DNA of 64,000 nt from Gammaproteobacteria bacterium (GCA_012960305.1 DUBM01000014.1:434001-498000); one strand, 5' to 3'; shown: positions 1-9,806, numbered from the stretch's first letter. Made by a program: numbers and translations. Notes: a model not told the origin generated them from the sequence alone.

Positions 1-2
1 TT

Positions 3-782
3 TTTAATTTGTCTGCCGAAGAAATTGCTACTGAAGTAGCCATTGCACTAAATGCTGAGAAGCTAATACTGATGATTCCAGAAGACGGAGTTATCGATGA
101 TAAGGGACAACTAATACCTTCTCTGTCAGAAAGTGACGCCAAGAAATATGCCGACAACAAGGCAATACTTAAGGATGAGGATTCTAAGTGCATTAGTCAG
201 GCTTTATACGCCTCATTACGAGCATATTCGAACCATGTGCACAGAATTCATTTGATTAGTTTCAAATCTAACGGCGCATTGTTACAGGAATTATTTACCC
301 GTGAAGGAAATGGCAGTCTAGTCAGTAATGATAGTTTTGATCAATTACGAGACGCATCTATTTCTGATGTCACTGGCATCCTCAATTTAATCAAACCTTT
401 GGAAAACGATGGCACTCTAGTAGAAAGGTCGAGAGAGCTTTTAGAAAATGAAATTCAAAATTTCAAAATAATTGAACTTGAGGGTGCAATTATTGCTTGT
501 GCTGCCCTTTACCCAATTGATTATCAGAGTGGCGAGATAGCGTGCATTGCGATTGATTCAAACGAACAAAAGAACGGCTACGGAGCGCGACTTCTTACAA
601 ATCTGGAGAAAAGCGCTAGCGAACTTGGTTTCACTAAACTCTTTGTTTTAACTACAGTGGCATCGCATTGGTTTATTGAAAAAGGTTTTTCTGAAGCAGA
701 ATTAGACGATCTTCCGGATCAGCGAAAAGGGCTCTATAACATGCAAAGGAAATCGAAGGTGTTGCTCAAACAGTTGTCGTGA
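3..782 (+). CDS. argA: N-acetylglutamate synthase, C-terminal part (partial at window edge)
   Basis: This is the 3' part of an amino-acid N-acetyltransferase that makes N-acetylglutamate from glutamate and acetyl-CoA, the first step of arginine synthesis in the cytoplasm. The frame is open to the window edge, so the real start lies upstream; the TTG at position 9 is only the first start-like codon inside the window. The first ~95 residues match the C-terminal part of the amino-acid-kinase fold. A GNAT domain follows, with an acetyl-CoA-binding motif (EQKNGYGARLL) and the late motif HWFIEKGF that is typical of ArgA. Alternative: an ArgA-like fusion of another subtype, but the kinase-plus-GNAT order fits ArgA well. 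The neighbour folA is convergent, 14 bases away. Confidence 0.9.
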   Translation, partial: FNLSAEEIATEVAIALNAEKLILMIPEDGVIDDKGQLIPSLSESDAKKYADNKAILKDEDSKCISQALYASLRAYSNHVHRIHLISFKSNGALLQELFTREGNGSLVSNDSFDQLRDASISDVTGILNLIKPLENDGTLVERSRELLENEIQNFKIIELEGAIIACAALYPIDYQSGEIACIAIDSNEQKNGYGARLLTNLEKSASELGFTKLFVLTTVASHWFIEKGFSEAELDDLPDQRKGLYNMQRKSKVLLKQLS

Positions 783-796
783 ATTCGAGATGTTTT

Positions 797-1306
797 TTAG
801 GATTGGATTCTTTCCAATAGACAAATACTATAATTGTAAGGATTGTCTTCATCTTTTTTGTAGTCATCACGACTAAGCTCTTGCCAATCAGACTCGTCAA
901 ACTCTGCCAGGACAGTGTCGCCACCTACCACTGCATGTACTCGGGTGAGATGAAACCTTTGCGCTCTGGTTAATGCTGCTTGATACAGGTCCGCCCCACC
1001 AATTACAAAGGCTTCTTCTGAGCCGTCAATAAGAGAAATGCCCTCAGCAAGTTTTATAGCCTGCTCCAGAGAATTAACCACTTTGGCTCCCTCTACAACA
1101 TAGTCAGTATCTCTACTAATAATGATATTTGTACGACCTGGCAATACTCGGCCAATTGATTCCCAGGTTTTTCTCCCCATGATGATGCAGCAACCCATGG
1201 TAGTTCGTTTGAAATACTTGAGATCCTCAGAGAGATGCCAAGGCAAGGCATTATTTCTGCCGATGACTCTGTTTTCCGCCATGGCACAGATTAGTGCTAA
1301 TTTCAT
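797..1306 (-). CDS. folA: Dihydrofolate reductase
   Basis: Reduces dihydrofolate to tetrahydrofolate with NADPH in the cytoplasm. At 169 residues it has the usual single-domain length. The N-terminus MKLALICAMAENRVIGRNNA followed by LPWHLSEDLKYFK holds the substrate-binding Met20-like loop and the conserved acidic residue. MGRKTWESIG and LPGRTNIIISR are the NADPH-binding motifs, and FVIGGADLYQAAL is the conserved Gly-Gly turn. It lies downstream of thyA and lgt on the same strand, 31 bases after thyA. The pairing is functional, because thymidylate synthase produces the dihydrofolate that FolA recycles. The start is the first ATG with conserved sequence directly after it. No oddities seen. Confidence 0.97.
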   Translation of the reverse strand: MKLALICAMAENRVIGRNNALPWHLSEDLKYFKRTTMGCCIIMGRKTWESIGRVLPGRTNIIISRDTDYVVEGAKVVNSLEQAIKLAEGISLIDGSEEAFVIGGADLYQAALTRAQRFHLTRVHAVVGGDTVLAEFDESDWQELSRDDYKKDEDNPYNYSICLLERIQS

Positions 1307-1337
1307 TTAATAGTCTCGAAGTTTGCCAAGATAGAGT

Positions 1338-2189
1338 TTAAACAGAAAAAGGATAGCTTATGGGCTCATGATGCTGATATCCCTCAACAGAGAAATCATC
1401 TAGCGTAACCCAGGTCTCGATATCCTCTAGAGATTTAATTTCAGGATTGATTGTTAGCTGAGGTAGATCAAATGGATCCCGCTTAAGCTGCACTGTCCGC
1501 ATCAATTCAAGCTGATCTTCATAAATATGAGCGTTAATAATCTTGTGATAGGCAAGACCAGGAGTCTTGCCGGTAATCTGCGCCATTAGCGCAAGTAGAG
1601 AAAATACCTGAATCTGATTGAAGTTTAATCCCAAGGGCACGTCGCAAGATCTTTGATAACTGGTAAGGTAAAGTGACTCTCCCAGCAAAGAAAAAGTGTG
1701 GGTATGCATACATGGACGAAGGCACCCTAATTCAAACTCCCCTGGGTTGTAGAAGGTGAGAATTTCACCACGATCGTCAATATCATTATTTAAATTATCA
1801 ATAATCTTCTTTAGCTGATCCAATACTGTGCCATCGGGCCTTTGCCAGGACCGGCCCTGCACTCCATAGACCCTGCCCATATCATCTTCGCCCTTGCGGA
1901 CTGAGTTATTCAACCAAACTTCATTCTGATTGGCATTAGCATCCCAAGATTTGGTGCCCAATTTTCGAAAGCTCCGAGCATTATCATAGCCTCGCATATA
2001 ACCCAATAGTTCGGCTATAGCTGCTTTCCAGAAGCTTTTTCTGGTGGTAATAATGGGGAATTGATTGGCGGCAACATCGTAGGTTAGATCAGCATTGATT
2101 GCTGTTAAACACTTCTTACCGGTTCTCTTGTTTTCTATCCAAACGCCTTGGTCAATAATTCGTTGGCAGAGATCTAGATACTGTTGCAT
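1338..2189 (-). CDS. thyA: Thymidylate synthase
   Basis: Converts dUMP to dTMP using methylene-tetrahydrofolate. The protein is 283 residues, slightly longer than the 264 of the E. coli enzyme, with the extra length spread through the middle. The catalytic Cys lies in [10 protein letters not shown], and the dUMP-binding segment reads [14 protein letters not shown]. The C-terminal segment [11 protein letters not shown] corresponds to the conserved end of the family. It lies between lgt (13 bases upstream) and folA (31 bases downstream) on the minus strand, which is the classical lgt-thyA order of gammaproteobacteria. The LGLNFN variant (commonly LGLPFN) is a mild substitution and not a sign of decay. 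Confidence 0.97.
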   Translation of the reverse strand: MQQYLDLCQRIIDQGVWIENKRTGKKCLTAINADLTYDVAANQFPIITTRKSFWKAAIAELLGYMRGYDNARSFRKLGTKSWDANANQNEVWLNNSVRKGEDDMGRVYGVQGRSWQRPDGTVLDQLKKIIDNLNNDIDDRGEILTFYNPGEFELGCLRPCMHTHTFSLLGESLYLTSYQRSCDVPLGLNFNQIQVFSLLALMAQITGKTPGLAYHKIINAHIYEDQLELMRTVQLKRDPFDLPQLTINPEIKSLEDIETWVTLDDFSVEGYQHHEPISYPFSV

Positions 2190-2202
2190 AACTATTTAAA
2201 CC

Positions 2203-3000
2203 CTAACTAAATGATTGCGACTGCGGCTTATGGGAAGACAGAAATAGTAAGATCAAACCACCAATTATCATCGGCATCGATAAGAGTTGCCCCATCGTCA
2301 GCCAATCCCATGCAATAAAGCCAATGTCTTGATCGGGCTCTCTAAAGAACTCTATAAGAAATCGAAAGCAGCCGTAGCCGAGGGCAAATAGGCCTGTTAC
2401 GGCAAACCGCGGACGCGGTTTTGCAGAGTACAGCCAAAGCACAGTGAAGAGCACAACTCCCTCTAGAGTGAATTCATAGAGCTGGGATGCATGTCTCGGT
2501 AATTGATCAACATGAGGAAAAACCATTCCCCAAGCAACTTCGGTTGGTCGACCCCATAGTTCTCCGCCGATAAAGTTACCAAATCTACCCGCTCCTAAAC
2601 CAAAAGGAACAAGTGGTGAAATGAAATCCATAGTTTCCCAAAAACCCTTCTTCAGATACTTAGAATAGAAGAACAAAGCAAAGAGTACCCCCAGTAAGCC
2701 ACCATGGAACGACATACCCCCTTCCCAAACTTTGAATAACCACAATGGATCGCCGAGAAAGCGATCGAAGTTATAGAAGAATACATAGCCAACTCGCCCC
2801 CCCAACACGGCTCCCAAAGCACCATAGAAAATAAGATCAGATATTTGATCCGCCGACCAACAACCTGCAACTTGTTTGCTTCGGTAACTGGCGAGCGCCC
2901 AAGCACCTCCAAAAGCGATTATGTAGGTGATGCCATACCAGTGAATACTGATAGGGCCAAGAGAAAGTGCGACGGGATCAAATTGTGGAAAAGTAAACAT
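2203..3000 (-). CDS. lgt: Prolipoprotein diacylglyceryl transferase
   Basis: Transfers diacylglycerol from phosphatidylglycerol to the lipobox Cys of prolipoproteins at the inner membrane. The 265-residue protein is polytopic, with about seven hydrophobic segments. The Lgt signature is present as GAGRFGNFIGGELWGRPTE, and HGGLLGV and RVGYVFFYN are also conserved. The length is normal. It begins a minus-strand lgt-thyA-folA run and is divergent from the NRDE gene, with 131 bases between the two starts. Its activity is needed for the many lipoproteins encoded at 46-59 kb in this window. Confidence 0.97.
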   Translation of the reverse strand: MFTFPQFDPVALSLGPISIHWYGITYIIAFGGAWALASYRSKQVAGCWSADQISDLIFYGALGAVLGGRVGYVFFYNFDRFLGDPLWLFKVWEGGMSFHGGLLGVLFALFFYSKYLKKGFWETMDFISPLVPFGLGAGRFGNFIGGELWGRPTEVAWGMVFPHVDQLPRHASQLYEFTLEGVVLFTVLWLYSAKPRPRFAVTGLFALGYGCFRFLIEFFREPDQDIGFIAWDWLTMGQLLSMPMIIGGLILLFLSSHKPQSQSFS

Positions 3001-3131
3001 GGGATAATTCTAATATTAGAATGCTTGATTGAGCAGAGATTATACCTGCATTCTTTCGCTATTTCTTTTGCTGGACTATTTTCCCCAACAATAGATGTAA
3101 TCCCAAGCCAATAAACGTTAACATTTCGACA

Positions 3132-3923
3132 ATGTGTCTAATAATTTTCGCTCATCAGGCAGACCCTCGTTATCGCCTGATTGTGGCAGCAAACAGAGAC
3201 GAGTTCTTCGCTCGCGCAACGAATCACGCCCATTTCTGGACCGAATTCGACAAGAAACCTCAAATTCTTGCCGGCAAGGATTTAGTTGCCGGGGGTACCT
3301 GGTTAGGATTGACACGAAGTGGTCGCTTTGCCGCGGTAACTAATATTCGTGATCCTTCACAGCCCGAGAAGAAACCAAAATCCAGAGGCCAACTAACCTT
3401 GGATTTTCTTGCAGGAGATCAATCCCCTCTGGACTATTGCGGAATGCTCCAAGAACATTTTAACGAGTTTGCTGGATATAATCTTTTAGTCGGGGACAAA
3501 CACTCTATGTGTTACGTCAACAATTTTGAAGAAAAGCTAATCGAACTTAAACCAGGAATCTATGGTTTATCTAATGGCCTACTGAATTCAAGCTGGCCAA
3601 AAATTGAAAAGGGGCGCGATAGTTTAAAGGAACTACTAACAAGTGATGTTCAAGAGGATAGCGTCAGCACTGACAGGCTTATCGATATGATGAATGACAG
3701 ATCACTCGTAAAGGTCGAAGACCTCCCTGATACCGGCATTCCAAAAGAACTAGAACACAGACTTTCACCAGCGTTCATTCAGAATCAGCAACGTCAATAC
3801 GGAACTCTGTGCACATCGGCCGTAATTATCGAAAACTTGGGCGTCAGCAGATTCAGTGAGCAAAATTATGATAAAAGTGGTAAGGAAACCGAACGAATTT
3901 TCTTCGAATTTAACCTTGTTTAA
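3132..3923 (+). CDS. NRDE family protein (TANGO2-like)
   Basis: The protein is 263 residues and carries the family-defining Asn-Arg-Asp-Glu motif near the N-terminus (VAANRDEFFAR), preceded by the conserved start MCLIIFAH. Further family features are the segment LAGKDLVAGGTWLGLTRSGRFAAVTN and the downstream FNEFAGYNLLVGD and GIYGLSNG. The N-terminal Cys directly after Met is typical of Ntn-hydrolase-like members, but no reaction is established for bacterial members that I can name; eukaryotic TANGO2 has been linked to haem and acyl-CoA handling. The start is the ATG whose second codon is the conserved Cys. A pseudogene follows 37 bases downstream. Several overlapping ORFs in other frames are shadows. 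Confidence 0.88.
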   Translation: MCLIIFAHQADPRYRLIVAANRDEFFARATNHAHFWTEFDKKPQILAGKDLVAGGTWLGLTRSGRFAAVTNIRDPSQPEKKPKSRGQLTLDFLAGDQSPLDYCGMLQEHFNEFAGYNLLVGDKHSMCYVNNFEEKLIELKPGIYGLSNGLLNSSWPKIEKGRDSLKELLTSDVQEDSVSTDRLIDMMNDRSLVKVEDLPDTGIPKELEHRLSPAFIQNQQRQYGTLCTSAVIIENLGVSRFSEQNYDKSGKETERIFFEFNLV

Positions 3924-3959
3924 CAGTGTCGCTGACTCTTTGAGGATTGAGGATTGACT

Positions 3960-4550
3960 ATGTATATTCCCGAACATTCTAACGTCACCGATGAGGAAGA
4001 AGTTGCTCAGTTTATTAACGCGAATTCCTTTGGCCAACTGATTACAAACAATAATGGAAAGATGGCAGTAAGCCATATGCCCTTTTTGTTTCATGCGTCT
4101 ACGAAAAGGCTATTGGGTAATATATAAAAAGCAAATCCTCAATGTGAGACCTTAGTCGGACAAGAAATTTTGGTTATACTTTCTGGCCCCCATGACTATA
4201 TTACTCCTAGTTGGTATAGCGAACCTGGAGCGCCTATCTAGAACTATCAATGGGCACATATCTACGGCACTGCTGCCAGTTTCAGCCATGCAGAGCAACT
4301 TAGGGATGTGGTCAATAGATTGACCAAAGTGCACGAAAGCAACTTCGCAGAACCTTGGCAAGGTAGCTATGATGACAATATGCTGAGAGAGATTGTTGGT
4401 ATAGGGATTTCCATAAACGAAATTCAATGCAAATATAAGCTGAGTCAGAATAGATCTGCAGCTGAACAAGAAACTGTCGCATTACAATTAAAACAGCAGG
4501 ACGAAATTTCATTGGCAGAAGCCATGCTTCGTTCAAATAGCAGTAACTAA
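3960..4550 (+). pseudogene. PaiB-type FMN-binding negative transcriptional regulator, two nonsense codons
   Basis: Read through its stops, this frame gives a 196-residue protein of the PaiB / FMN-binding family. The family landmarks are in order: MYIPEHSN at the start, SHMPFLF, GNI-stop-KANPQ, SGPHDYITPSWYSE, API-stop-NYQWAHIYG. The first stop, TAA at 4125-4127, sits in the usual GHxxKANP segment. The second, TAG at 4239-4241, replaces the Trp of the usual WNY motif and could arise from TGG by one transition. There is no frameshift, so this looks like point-mutation decay and not an assembly indel. The ORF track shows only the 3' fragment from 4308. Internal reinitiation is not excluded but would not give a functional domain. 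Confidence 0.85.
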
Positions 4551-4743
4551 ACCTTCTCTTTGAAAAATTAAGCTATATAACAAAGAGTCCTGCATTACTT
4601 TGCTGAAATGTATAAGAATCCAAAGTCTGGATAAGATTGATATGCCAATCGCCCAAGAATAGTTCCAATTATCGCTCTAGATTCATAGCACCCTCGGATA
4701 GCACAAGGTAGAATCCTTGCAGCAAATGAAGTGACCATTTTTA

Positions 4744-5352
4744 ATGATTAGTGCTGAAGATGCGCTTGTGCGCCTAAAAGAAGGCAACGTAAGATTTCGT
4801 GCTGGTGAAAGCCAACATATCGAGATCGATGCTATTGTTAGAGCGCAAATGGTTCCCGAGCAAACTCCATTCGCTATTATCCTTGGCTGCTCCGATTCTA
4901 GAGTTCCAGCTGAACTTGTTTTCGGCCAAGGGATTGGTGATCTATTCGTTATCCGCGTGGCAGGGAATATTGTCGCGCCCTCGCAAATAGGCAGTATCGA
5001 ATTCGCCGCGGAAAAATTTGGCACTCGTTTGGTAGTGGTATTGGGGCACTCGAAGTGTGGGGCCGTGGAAGCAACCATTCAAGAACTCGCGCAAACAACT
5101 GAAAACCGCTCACCTAATCTAAGCGCTATTGTAGACAGAATTCAGCCAAGCATAGAATCTCTAATTGGTTCTGAAGCTGATAGCAATCCAGAAAAACTAT
5201 TGGAGAGCGCTGTACGTGCGAATATTCAAGCATCTGTTGATAATTTAAAGCATGGGTCCGGAATTTTAGAATTTCTAGTAGCCAACCATGACTTAATTAT
5301 CACTGGCGCGGAATATTGTTTAGAATCAGGGACTGTCGAGTTTTTTGAATAG
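4744..5352 (+). CDS. Beta-class carbonic anhydrase
   Basis: Interconverts CO2 and bicarbonate; cytoplasmic and zinc dependent. The 202-residue protein shows the beta-class zinc ligands: Cys in ILGCSDSRVPAE together with the Asp-Arg dyad, then His and Cys in VLGHSKCGAVEA. The motif FVIRVAGNIV lies between them as expected. The length is typical of bacterial Can/CynT-type enzymes. The N-terminus MISAEDALVRLKEGNVRFRAGE is the usual family start. The gene is single, between two pseudogenes (paiB-like upstream, GNAT downstream), and ends with TAG, which shows that TAG is a normal stop here. I do not assign can or cynT because no cyanate genes are adjacent. Confidence 0.93.
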   Translation: MISAEDALVRLKEGNVRFRAGESQHIEIDAIVRAQMVPEQTPFAIILGCSDSRVPAELVFGQGIGDLFVIRVAGNIVAPSQIGSIEFAAEKFGTRLVVVLGHSKCGAVEATIQELAQTTENRSPNLSAIVDRIQPSIESLIGSEADSNPEKLLESAVRANIQASVDNLKHGSGILEFLVANHDLIITGAEYCLESGTVEFFE

Positions 5353-5429
5353 ATTTAGCTCCCTAGATTCTCAGGTTCTTAAGTTACTTTCAATTTTCGT
5401 TTCAGCTACTTTCAAGCCCGAGGCTGTAA

Positions 5430-5977
5430 ATGAAGCCGCCTGCTAAATTGGAAACTCCTCACTTGATGTTCTGGTCAATGACAAGACTCAGATCTTATAC
5501 CGGTTGCAGGAATGAACTCCGATAAAAAGGTTATGGGATTCTTCCCTAACATTCTGAATTTCGATCAAACTCGTAACGCAATTAAGCAATACAGCGCGCA
5601 TAGAAGAAAATGGATGGTGTTTTAGAGCATTGGAGCGGAAAGTAAACCGAAAATTTATAGACTTGGTAAGTCTGGCACCAACAGGTTATCTATCGCTGAA
5701 TAATGAAGTAGAAGTTGGCTGGAGATTAGCTAAAGTTTATTGGCACCAAGGGTATGGCATCGAAGCCGCCCATCGGGCAATGAATTTTGCCTTTGATGAG
5801 CTTTATTCAGAGAAGGTTGCCACTCTGACAGCTGCAGCTAATATTTCCCCACAGAACTTAATGGAAAAACTAGAAATGACTGACGCAGAAGAAAACTTAC
5901 CACATCCGGAAGCACCCAAAGAAACTGGCTTACGAAATCATATATTGTATCGAATAGCGAAAGAGAATTTTAGTTAG
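5430..5977 (+). pseudogene. RimJ/RimL-type GNAT acetyltransferase, frameshifted
   Basis: Pieces of one acetyltransferase lie in successive frames. From the ATG at 5430 the frame gives LETPHLMFW. A shift then gives DSDLIPVAGMNSDKKVMGFF (about 5480-5545), and another shift gives ENGWCFRALERK, which runs into the ORF-track protein starting at 5630 (VEVGWRLAKVYWHQGYGIEAA, then LMEKLEMT and LRNHILYRI). That order matches the 'LETxRLxLR / NADPEVMxFFP / GFGFWALERK / GWRLAxxYWGxGYATEAA / MEKLGM' pattern of RimJ-like GNATs. At least two frameshifts are needed, so this is a pseudogene or an unusually error-prone assembly stretch. It is convergent with ptsP and overlaps the ptsP stop by 8 bases. Confidence 0.8.
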
Positions 5978-8243
5978 TACGAGAAGAACGTAACAACCGG
6001 TCTACACCTGCATTATAAAGTGCTAAGTCGACAGCACTCCTAATCATTTGCGCATCGTCAAGGTGCATAGCTTGATCGAGCAAATCCTGCGCTGCTTCCA
6101 TACTCATACTTCTTATTACCGATTTAACTTTTAACAATGTAGTGGCATTCATTGAAAGAACATCATATCCCATTGCTATCAGTAGAACTGCTGCGCCAGG
6201 ATCTCCCGCCATTTCACCACAGATACTAACAGGAATACCCTCTGTGCGAGCTTCGGTTACAACGAATTGCAATGCACTAAGAACTGCCGGATGAAATGCA
6301 CTGTATAGATTTGCAACTCGCGGATTGTTTCTATCAACTGCTAACAAATACTGAGTTAGATCGTTACTACCAACAGAAACAAAGTCCACCATCTTGCATA
6401 GTGCTCGAGTTTGATAAACTGCTGCCGGCAATTCAATCATCACACCAATCGGTGGATACTTTACTTCTAGACCTTCTTGAACAAGCTCACGATAGGCTTT
6501 CTTAATAAGCTGGGTTGCTGAATTTACTTCATTTACATTAGAAATCATTGGCAACATGATTTGAAGATTTTCTAATCCAATACTTGCCCTCAACATCGCG
6601 CGTATCTGTGCGGTGAAAATTTCTGGGTGGTCCAGAGTCACTCTTATCCCTCGCCAGCCGAGAAAAGGATTAGCCTCTTCAATGGGAAAATAAGGTAACG
6701 CCTTATCGCCACCAACATCGAGTGTGCGCATGGTCACTAATTTAGGTGAAAACGCTAACAATTGTTCTCTGTATATATCTGTTTGTTCCTGCTCACTTGG
6801 AAATCTTTCACTTAATAAAAAAGGAACTTCTGTTCTGAATAGACCAATTCCTTCAGCTCCCTGGTCCAATGACTGCATAACATCTGACATTAGGCCAGTA
6901 TTGACCCAAAGATGAACACGATGACCATCAGAGGTTTCACACGGTAAATCTTTTAGTCCTTCTAAACCTTGAATTAATTGATCTTGTTCTTTGATAATTT
7001 CGAGATAGCGGTTGCGCAATTGATCAGATGGATTACTGATAACTTCGCCTTTGTAGCCATCAACAATTAGTTCTCTTCCATCCAATTGATTGTAAGGTAG
7101 ATCAACAACACCCATCACTGTAGGGATGCCCATAGTCCTCGCGAGAATCGCTACGTGAGAGTTACCGGAACCTTTTACTGAAATCAAACCTTTGAGTTTA
7201 GCCTTAGGTACTTCGACCAACATGCCAGGTGTAAGCTCTTCACTAACTAAAATAGTGTTGTCAACATACTCAGTTTTTATAGTTTCCTTTTCTTGTAAGT
7301 AAAACAATACGCGACTGCATAGGTCTTTTACATCTATAGCTCGCTCACTGAGATAATCATCATTCATCGTTTCGAATTTTTGAACGTGCTCATTAGCTAC
7401 ATAGGCAAGCGCCCCCTGAGCCCAAGAGCCCATTTTGATCCGTTCAACTACTTCGTTACCCAAAGCATCATCGTCGAGCATATGTAGATAGACATTAAAT
7501 AACTGACGCTCCTCTTCAGCAACTTGGCCCGCTAATTTGTCATGCAGCTTCGCCATGTCTCCCCTAACAGCGCTCAGGCAGGTCGCGAAGAATTCTATTT
7601 CTTTGTCTATATTTTTCGCACGTCTGTCTGGAATAAGACTCAGATCGGCGTGGGGGAATACAACGACAGCTTCTCCGATGCTTACACCAGAAGATCCGGA
7701 AACTCCCGCGAAGGCAGTATCCGAGGTTTTCTGCCCCGATGGGCTAATACCCTCGATCGCTCCAGTTGCTTCGGCATGGGCGATTACTCCGGCTAACTGC
7801 GCGGACAGCGTAATTAAAAACGCTTCTTCGCCTTCATCAAATCGTCGGCGTACCTCGTGCTGAACGACCAGCACACCCAGTACAGCGCGATGGTGAATGA
7901 TTGGGACGCCAAGAAAAGCGTGAAACTCTTCTTCGCCAGTTTCTTTAAGGTAGTGATAGCTAGGATGCAAAGGCGCATCTTGCAGGTTTATCGGCTCGGC
8001 ATGTTTCGCCACCAAACCAACCAGGCCCTCGCCTAATTCTAAACTTACATGACCAACGGCTTCTTCGTTTAGGCCTTCTGATGCCATAAGAACATGGCAG
8101 TTAATATCAGAATCCAAAAGATAAACAGAACATACTTGTGTGGAGAGCGATTCGCGAACTCGACTTACAATGATGTTTAATGCCGATTGCAGATCCTTAG
8201 CTGCATTAACTTTTTGCACTATGCGGCGTAATTGATCCAGCAT
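5970..8243 (-). CDS. ptsP: Phosphoenolpyruvate-protein phosphotransferase PtsP (nitrogen PTS enzyme I)
   Basis: First enzyme of the nitrogen-related phosphotransferase relay; it takes phosphate from PEP and passes it to NPr. The protein is 757 residues. An N-terminal GAF sensor domain covers about residues 1-150 and distinguishes PtsP from sugar enzyme I. The phosphohistidine swivel motif reads GSGNSHVAILARTMGIPTV around residue 355. The PEP-binding barrel shows GAEGIGLFRTEVPFLL, then VSVGSNDLTQYLLA and the active-site Cys in ICGEMAGDP. It follows rppH on the same strand, the common gammaproteobacterial rppH-ptsP arrangement, with about 140 bases between. The GAF domain suggests control by a small ligand such as glutamine, which is known for some family members. 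Confidence 0.96.
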   Translation of the reverse strand: MLDQLRRIVQKVNAAKDLQSALNIIVSRVRESLSTQVCSVYLLDSDINCHVLMASEGLNEEAVGHVSLELGEGLVGLVAKHAEPINLQDAPLHPSYHYLKETGEEEFHAFLGVPIIHHRAVLGVLVVQHEVRRRFDEGEEAFLITLSAQLAGVIAHAEATGAIEGISPSGQKTSDTAFAGVSGSSGVSIGEAVVVFPHADLSLIPDRRAKNIDKEIEFFATCLSAVRGDMAKLHDKLAGQVAEEERQLFNVYLHMLDDDALGNEVVERIKMGSWAQGALAYVANEHVQKFETMNDDYLSERAIDVKDLCSRVLFYLQEKETIKTEYVDNTILVSEELTPGMLVEVPKAKLKGLISVKGSGNSHVAILARTMGIPTVMGVVDLPYNQLDGRELIVDGYKGEVISNPSDQLRNRYLEIIKEQDQLIQGLEGLKDLPCETSDGHRVHLWVNTGLMSDVMQSLDQGAEGIGLFRTEVPFLLSERFPSEQEQTDIYREQLLAFSPKLVTMRTLDVGGDKALPYFPIEEANPFLGWRGIRVTLDHPEIFTAQIRAMLRASIGLENLQIMLPMISNVNEVNSATQLIKKAYRELVQEGLEVKYPPIGVMIELPAAVYQTRALCKMVDFVSVGSNDLTQYLLAVDRNNPRVANLYSAFHPAVLSALQFVVTEARTEGIPVSICGEMAGDPGAAVLLIAMGYDVLSMNATTLLKVKSVIRSMSMEAAQDLLDQAMHLDDAQMIRSAVDLALYNAGVDRLLRSSRTN

Positions 8244-8380
8244 TCTATTTTCCGGTCAGTGGCCTTATCAAACTCCGCTCGCTCTTCCTCTCTATAATGA
8301 CAAGAGTCAAGATACAGGTAGCGAGCTATTGTTGTGATACACCATTATTAGCTTGTCGAAAATATTGATGATGCGTTTTA

Positions 8381-8875
8381 TTATTGTTGCTTTAGATATT
8401 GGTAAAGAGGATCTACTAGTTCTTTTAGTGCCCTTCGATACACATCTCGTTTAAATTCAATTACTTGATTGATCGGATACCAATAGCTCACCCATTTCCA
8501 ATCATCAAATTCCGGTTTATCTGCCCTGCTAAGTACTACATTACTTTCGTCACTCTCAAGACCTAAAAGAAACCACTTCTGTTTCTGCCCAATACAAAGA
8601 GGATCTTTGTGATGTCGAATAAATTTTTCTGGTAAACGGTAATGTAACCAATCATTAGTTTGATAGAGGATGTTTACATCATCCGCGGCTAAACCGACTT
8701 CTTCACCGAGCTCGCGAAACATAGCATCTTCAATAGATTCACTCTGTTTAATTCCGCCCTGGGGGAATTGCCACGCGCTCTGTCCAATTCGTTTAGCCCA
8801 CAGAAGTTGGCCAAGACGATTGCAAATAACAATTCCCACATTAGAACGAAAGCCTTCCGAATCGATCACACTCAT
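8381..8875 (-). CDS. rppH: RNA pyrophosphohydrolase
   Basis: Removes pyrophosphate from the 5' end of primary transcripts and so starts mRNA decay. The Nudix box is complete as [22 protein letters not shown]. The N-terminal [20 protein letters not shown] and [10 protein letters not shown] are the RppH-specific segments, and the C-terminal part has the usual [10 protein letters not shown]. The ORF track starts one codon early at a TTG; the ATG at 8875 ([14 protein letters not shown]) fits the family better and gives about 164 residues. It is upstream of ptsP and divergent from the HAD gene, with about 180 bases of AT-rich sequence between the starts. Confidence 0.95.
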   Translation of the reverse strand: MSVIDSEGFRSNVGIVICNRLGQLLWAKRIGQSAWQFPQGGIKQSESIEDAMFRELGEEVGLAADDVNILYQTNDWLHYRLPEKFIRHHKDPLCIGQKQKWFLLGLESDESNVVLSRADKPEFDDWKWVSYWYPINQVIEFKRDVYRRALKELVDPLYQYLKQQ

Positions 8876-9055
8876 CAACTTTTAGACAAGGATAACCACT
8901 TATTGTTTCATAAACATCCTCCTCGGATCAATGTTGCTACACCCGTACTTCTACATTATTTCTATATATTACAATATGTTATGTAATATTAATCCCACCT
9001 AATTGGCTGCTAATTGTGCTAATAAATGTGCTGAAACTAGAGTCTAGAGGGTATA

Positions 9056-9751
9056 ATGCGCGAGATAATCGTGATGAAAAACCCTATGTCGACTCGTTTA
9101 GCTCTTTTTGATTTGGACAATACTCTGTTAGCTGGTGACAGTGATCACGCTTGGGGAGAATTTCTCATTACAAAGAAATTAGTCGATGAAGCTAGCCACC
9201 GCAAAACTAATGACGAGTACTATAACGACTATCGTGCTGGCAAACTCGATGTCCACGCCTATGTGCGGTTTACCATTACCCCGATTCTTTCCCTCTCTCC
9301 CGAAGAACGTAGCGATTTACATAGAGAATTTATGGATACTTTTATCCAGCCGATGGTTTTAGACAAAGCACAGAAGCTTATTAATTCTCACAAGCAAGCT
9401 AGTGACTGCTGCATCATCATTACGGCGACAAATGAATATGTCACCGGACCAATTGCTAAGATTTTTAACGTCCATCATTTGCTAGCCACGGAACTTAAAA
9501 TTGATTGTGGGCAATTTACCGGGGAAATTTTAGGGATACCCTGTTTTCGTGAAGGTAAGTTTGAGCGGTTAAAATTGTGGATTTCTAGCCAAACAGAATC
9601 ATACGACTTGACAGCTAGCATATTTTATAGCGATTCGATAAATGATCTACCTCTCCTTGAAAAAGTAACGCAAGCAATTGCAGTAGATCCTGACGAAAGC
9701 TTGAGACAAATTGCACAAACGCGGAATTGGGAAATTATCAGTTTACGATAA
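9056..9751 (+). CDS. HAD superfamily IB phosphatase (SerB-like)
   Basis: A 231-residue HAD-IB hydrolase. The nucleophile motif I is LFDLDNTLLAGDSDHAWGEF, motif II is ITATNEYVTGPIA, and motif III/IV is YSDSINDLPLLEKV. The all-helical cap between motifs I and II matches the subfamily close to phosphoserine phosphatase, but this generic HAD-IB type lacks the full SerB cap and its substrate cannot be assigned. The ATG at 9056 follows GAGGGTATA, a good ribosome binding site. An internal ATG giving MSTRLALF is also possible. In P. aeruginosa, as I recall, a gene of this type also neighbours rppH-ptsP, which supports vertical descent of this block. Confidence 0.88.
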   Translation: MREIIVMKNPMSTRLALFDLDNTLLAGDSDHAWGEFLITKKLVDEASHRKTNDEYYNDYRAGKLDVHAYVRFTITPILSLSPEERSDLHREFMDTFIQPMVLDKAQKLINSHKQASDCCIIITATNEYVTGPIAKIFNVHHLLATELKIDCGQFTGEILGIPCFREGKFERLKLWISSQTESYDLTASIFYSDSINDLPLLEKVTQAIAVDPDESLRQIAQTRNWEIISLR

Positions 9752-9806
9752 TCCCTTATTAGCGAAAATTCGAAGTTAATAATAGATACTCTAGCTGGTT
9801 AACAAA

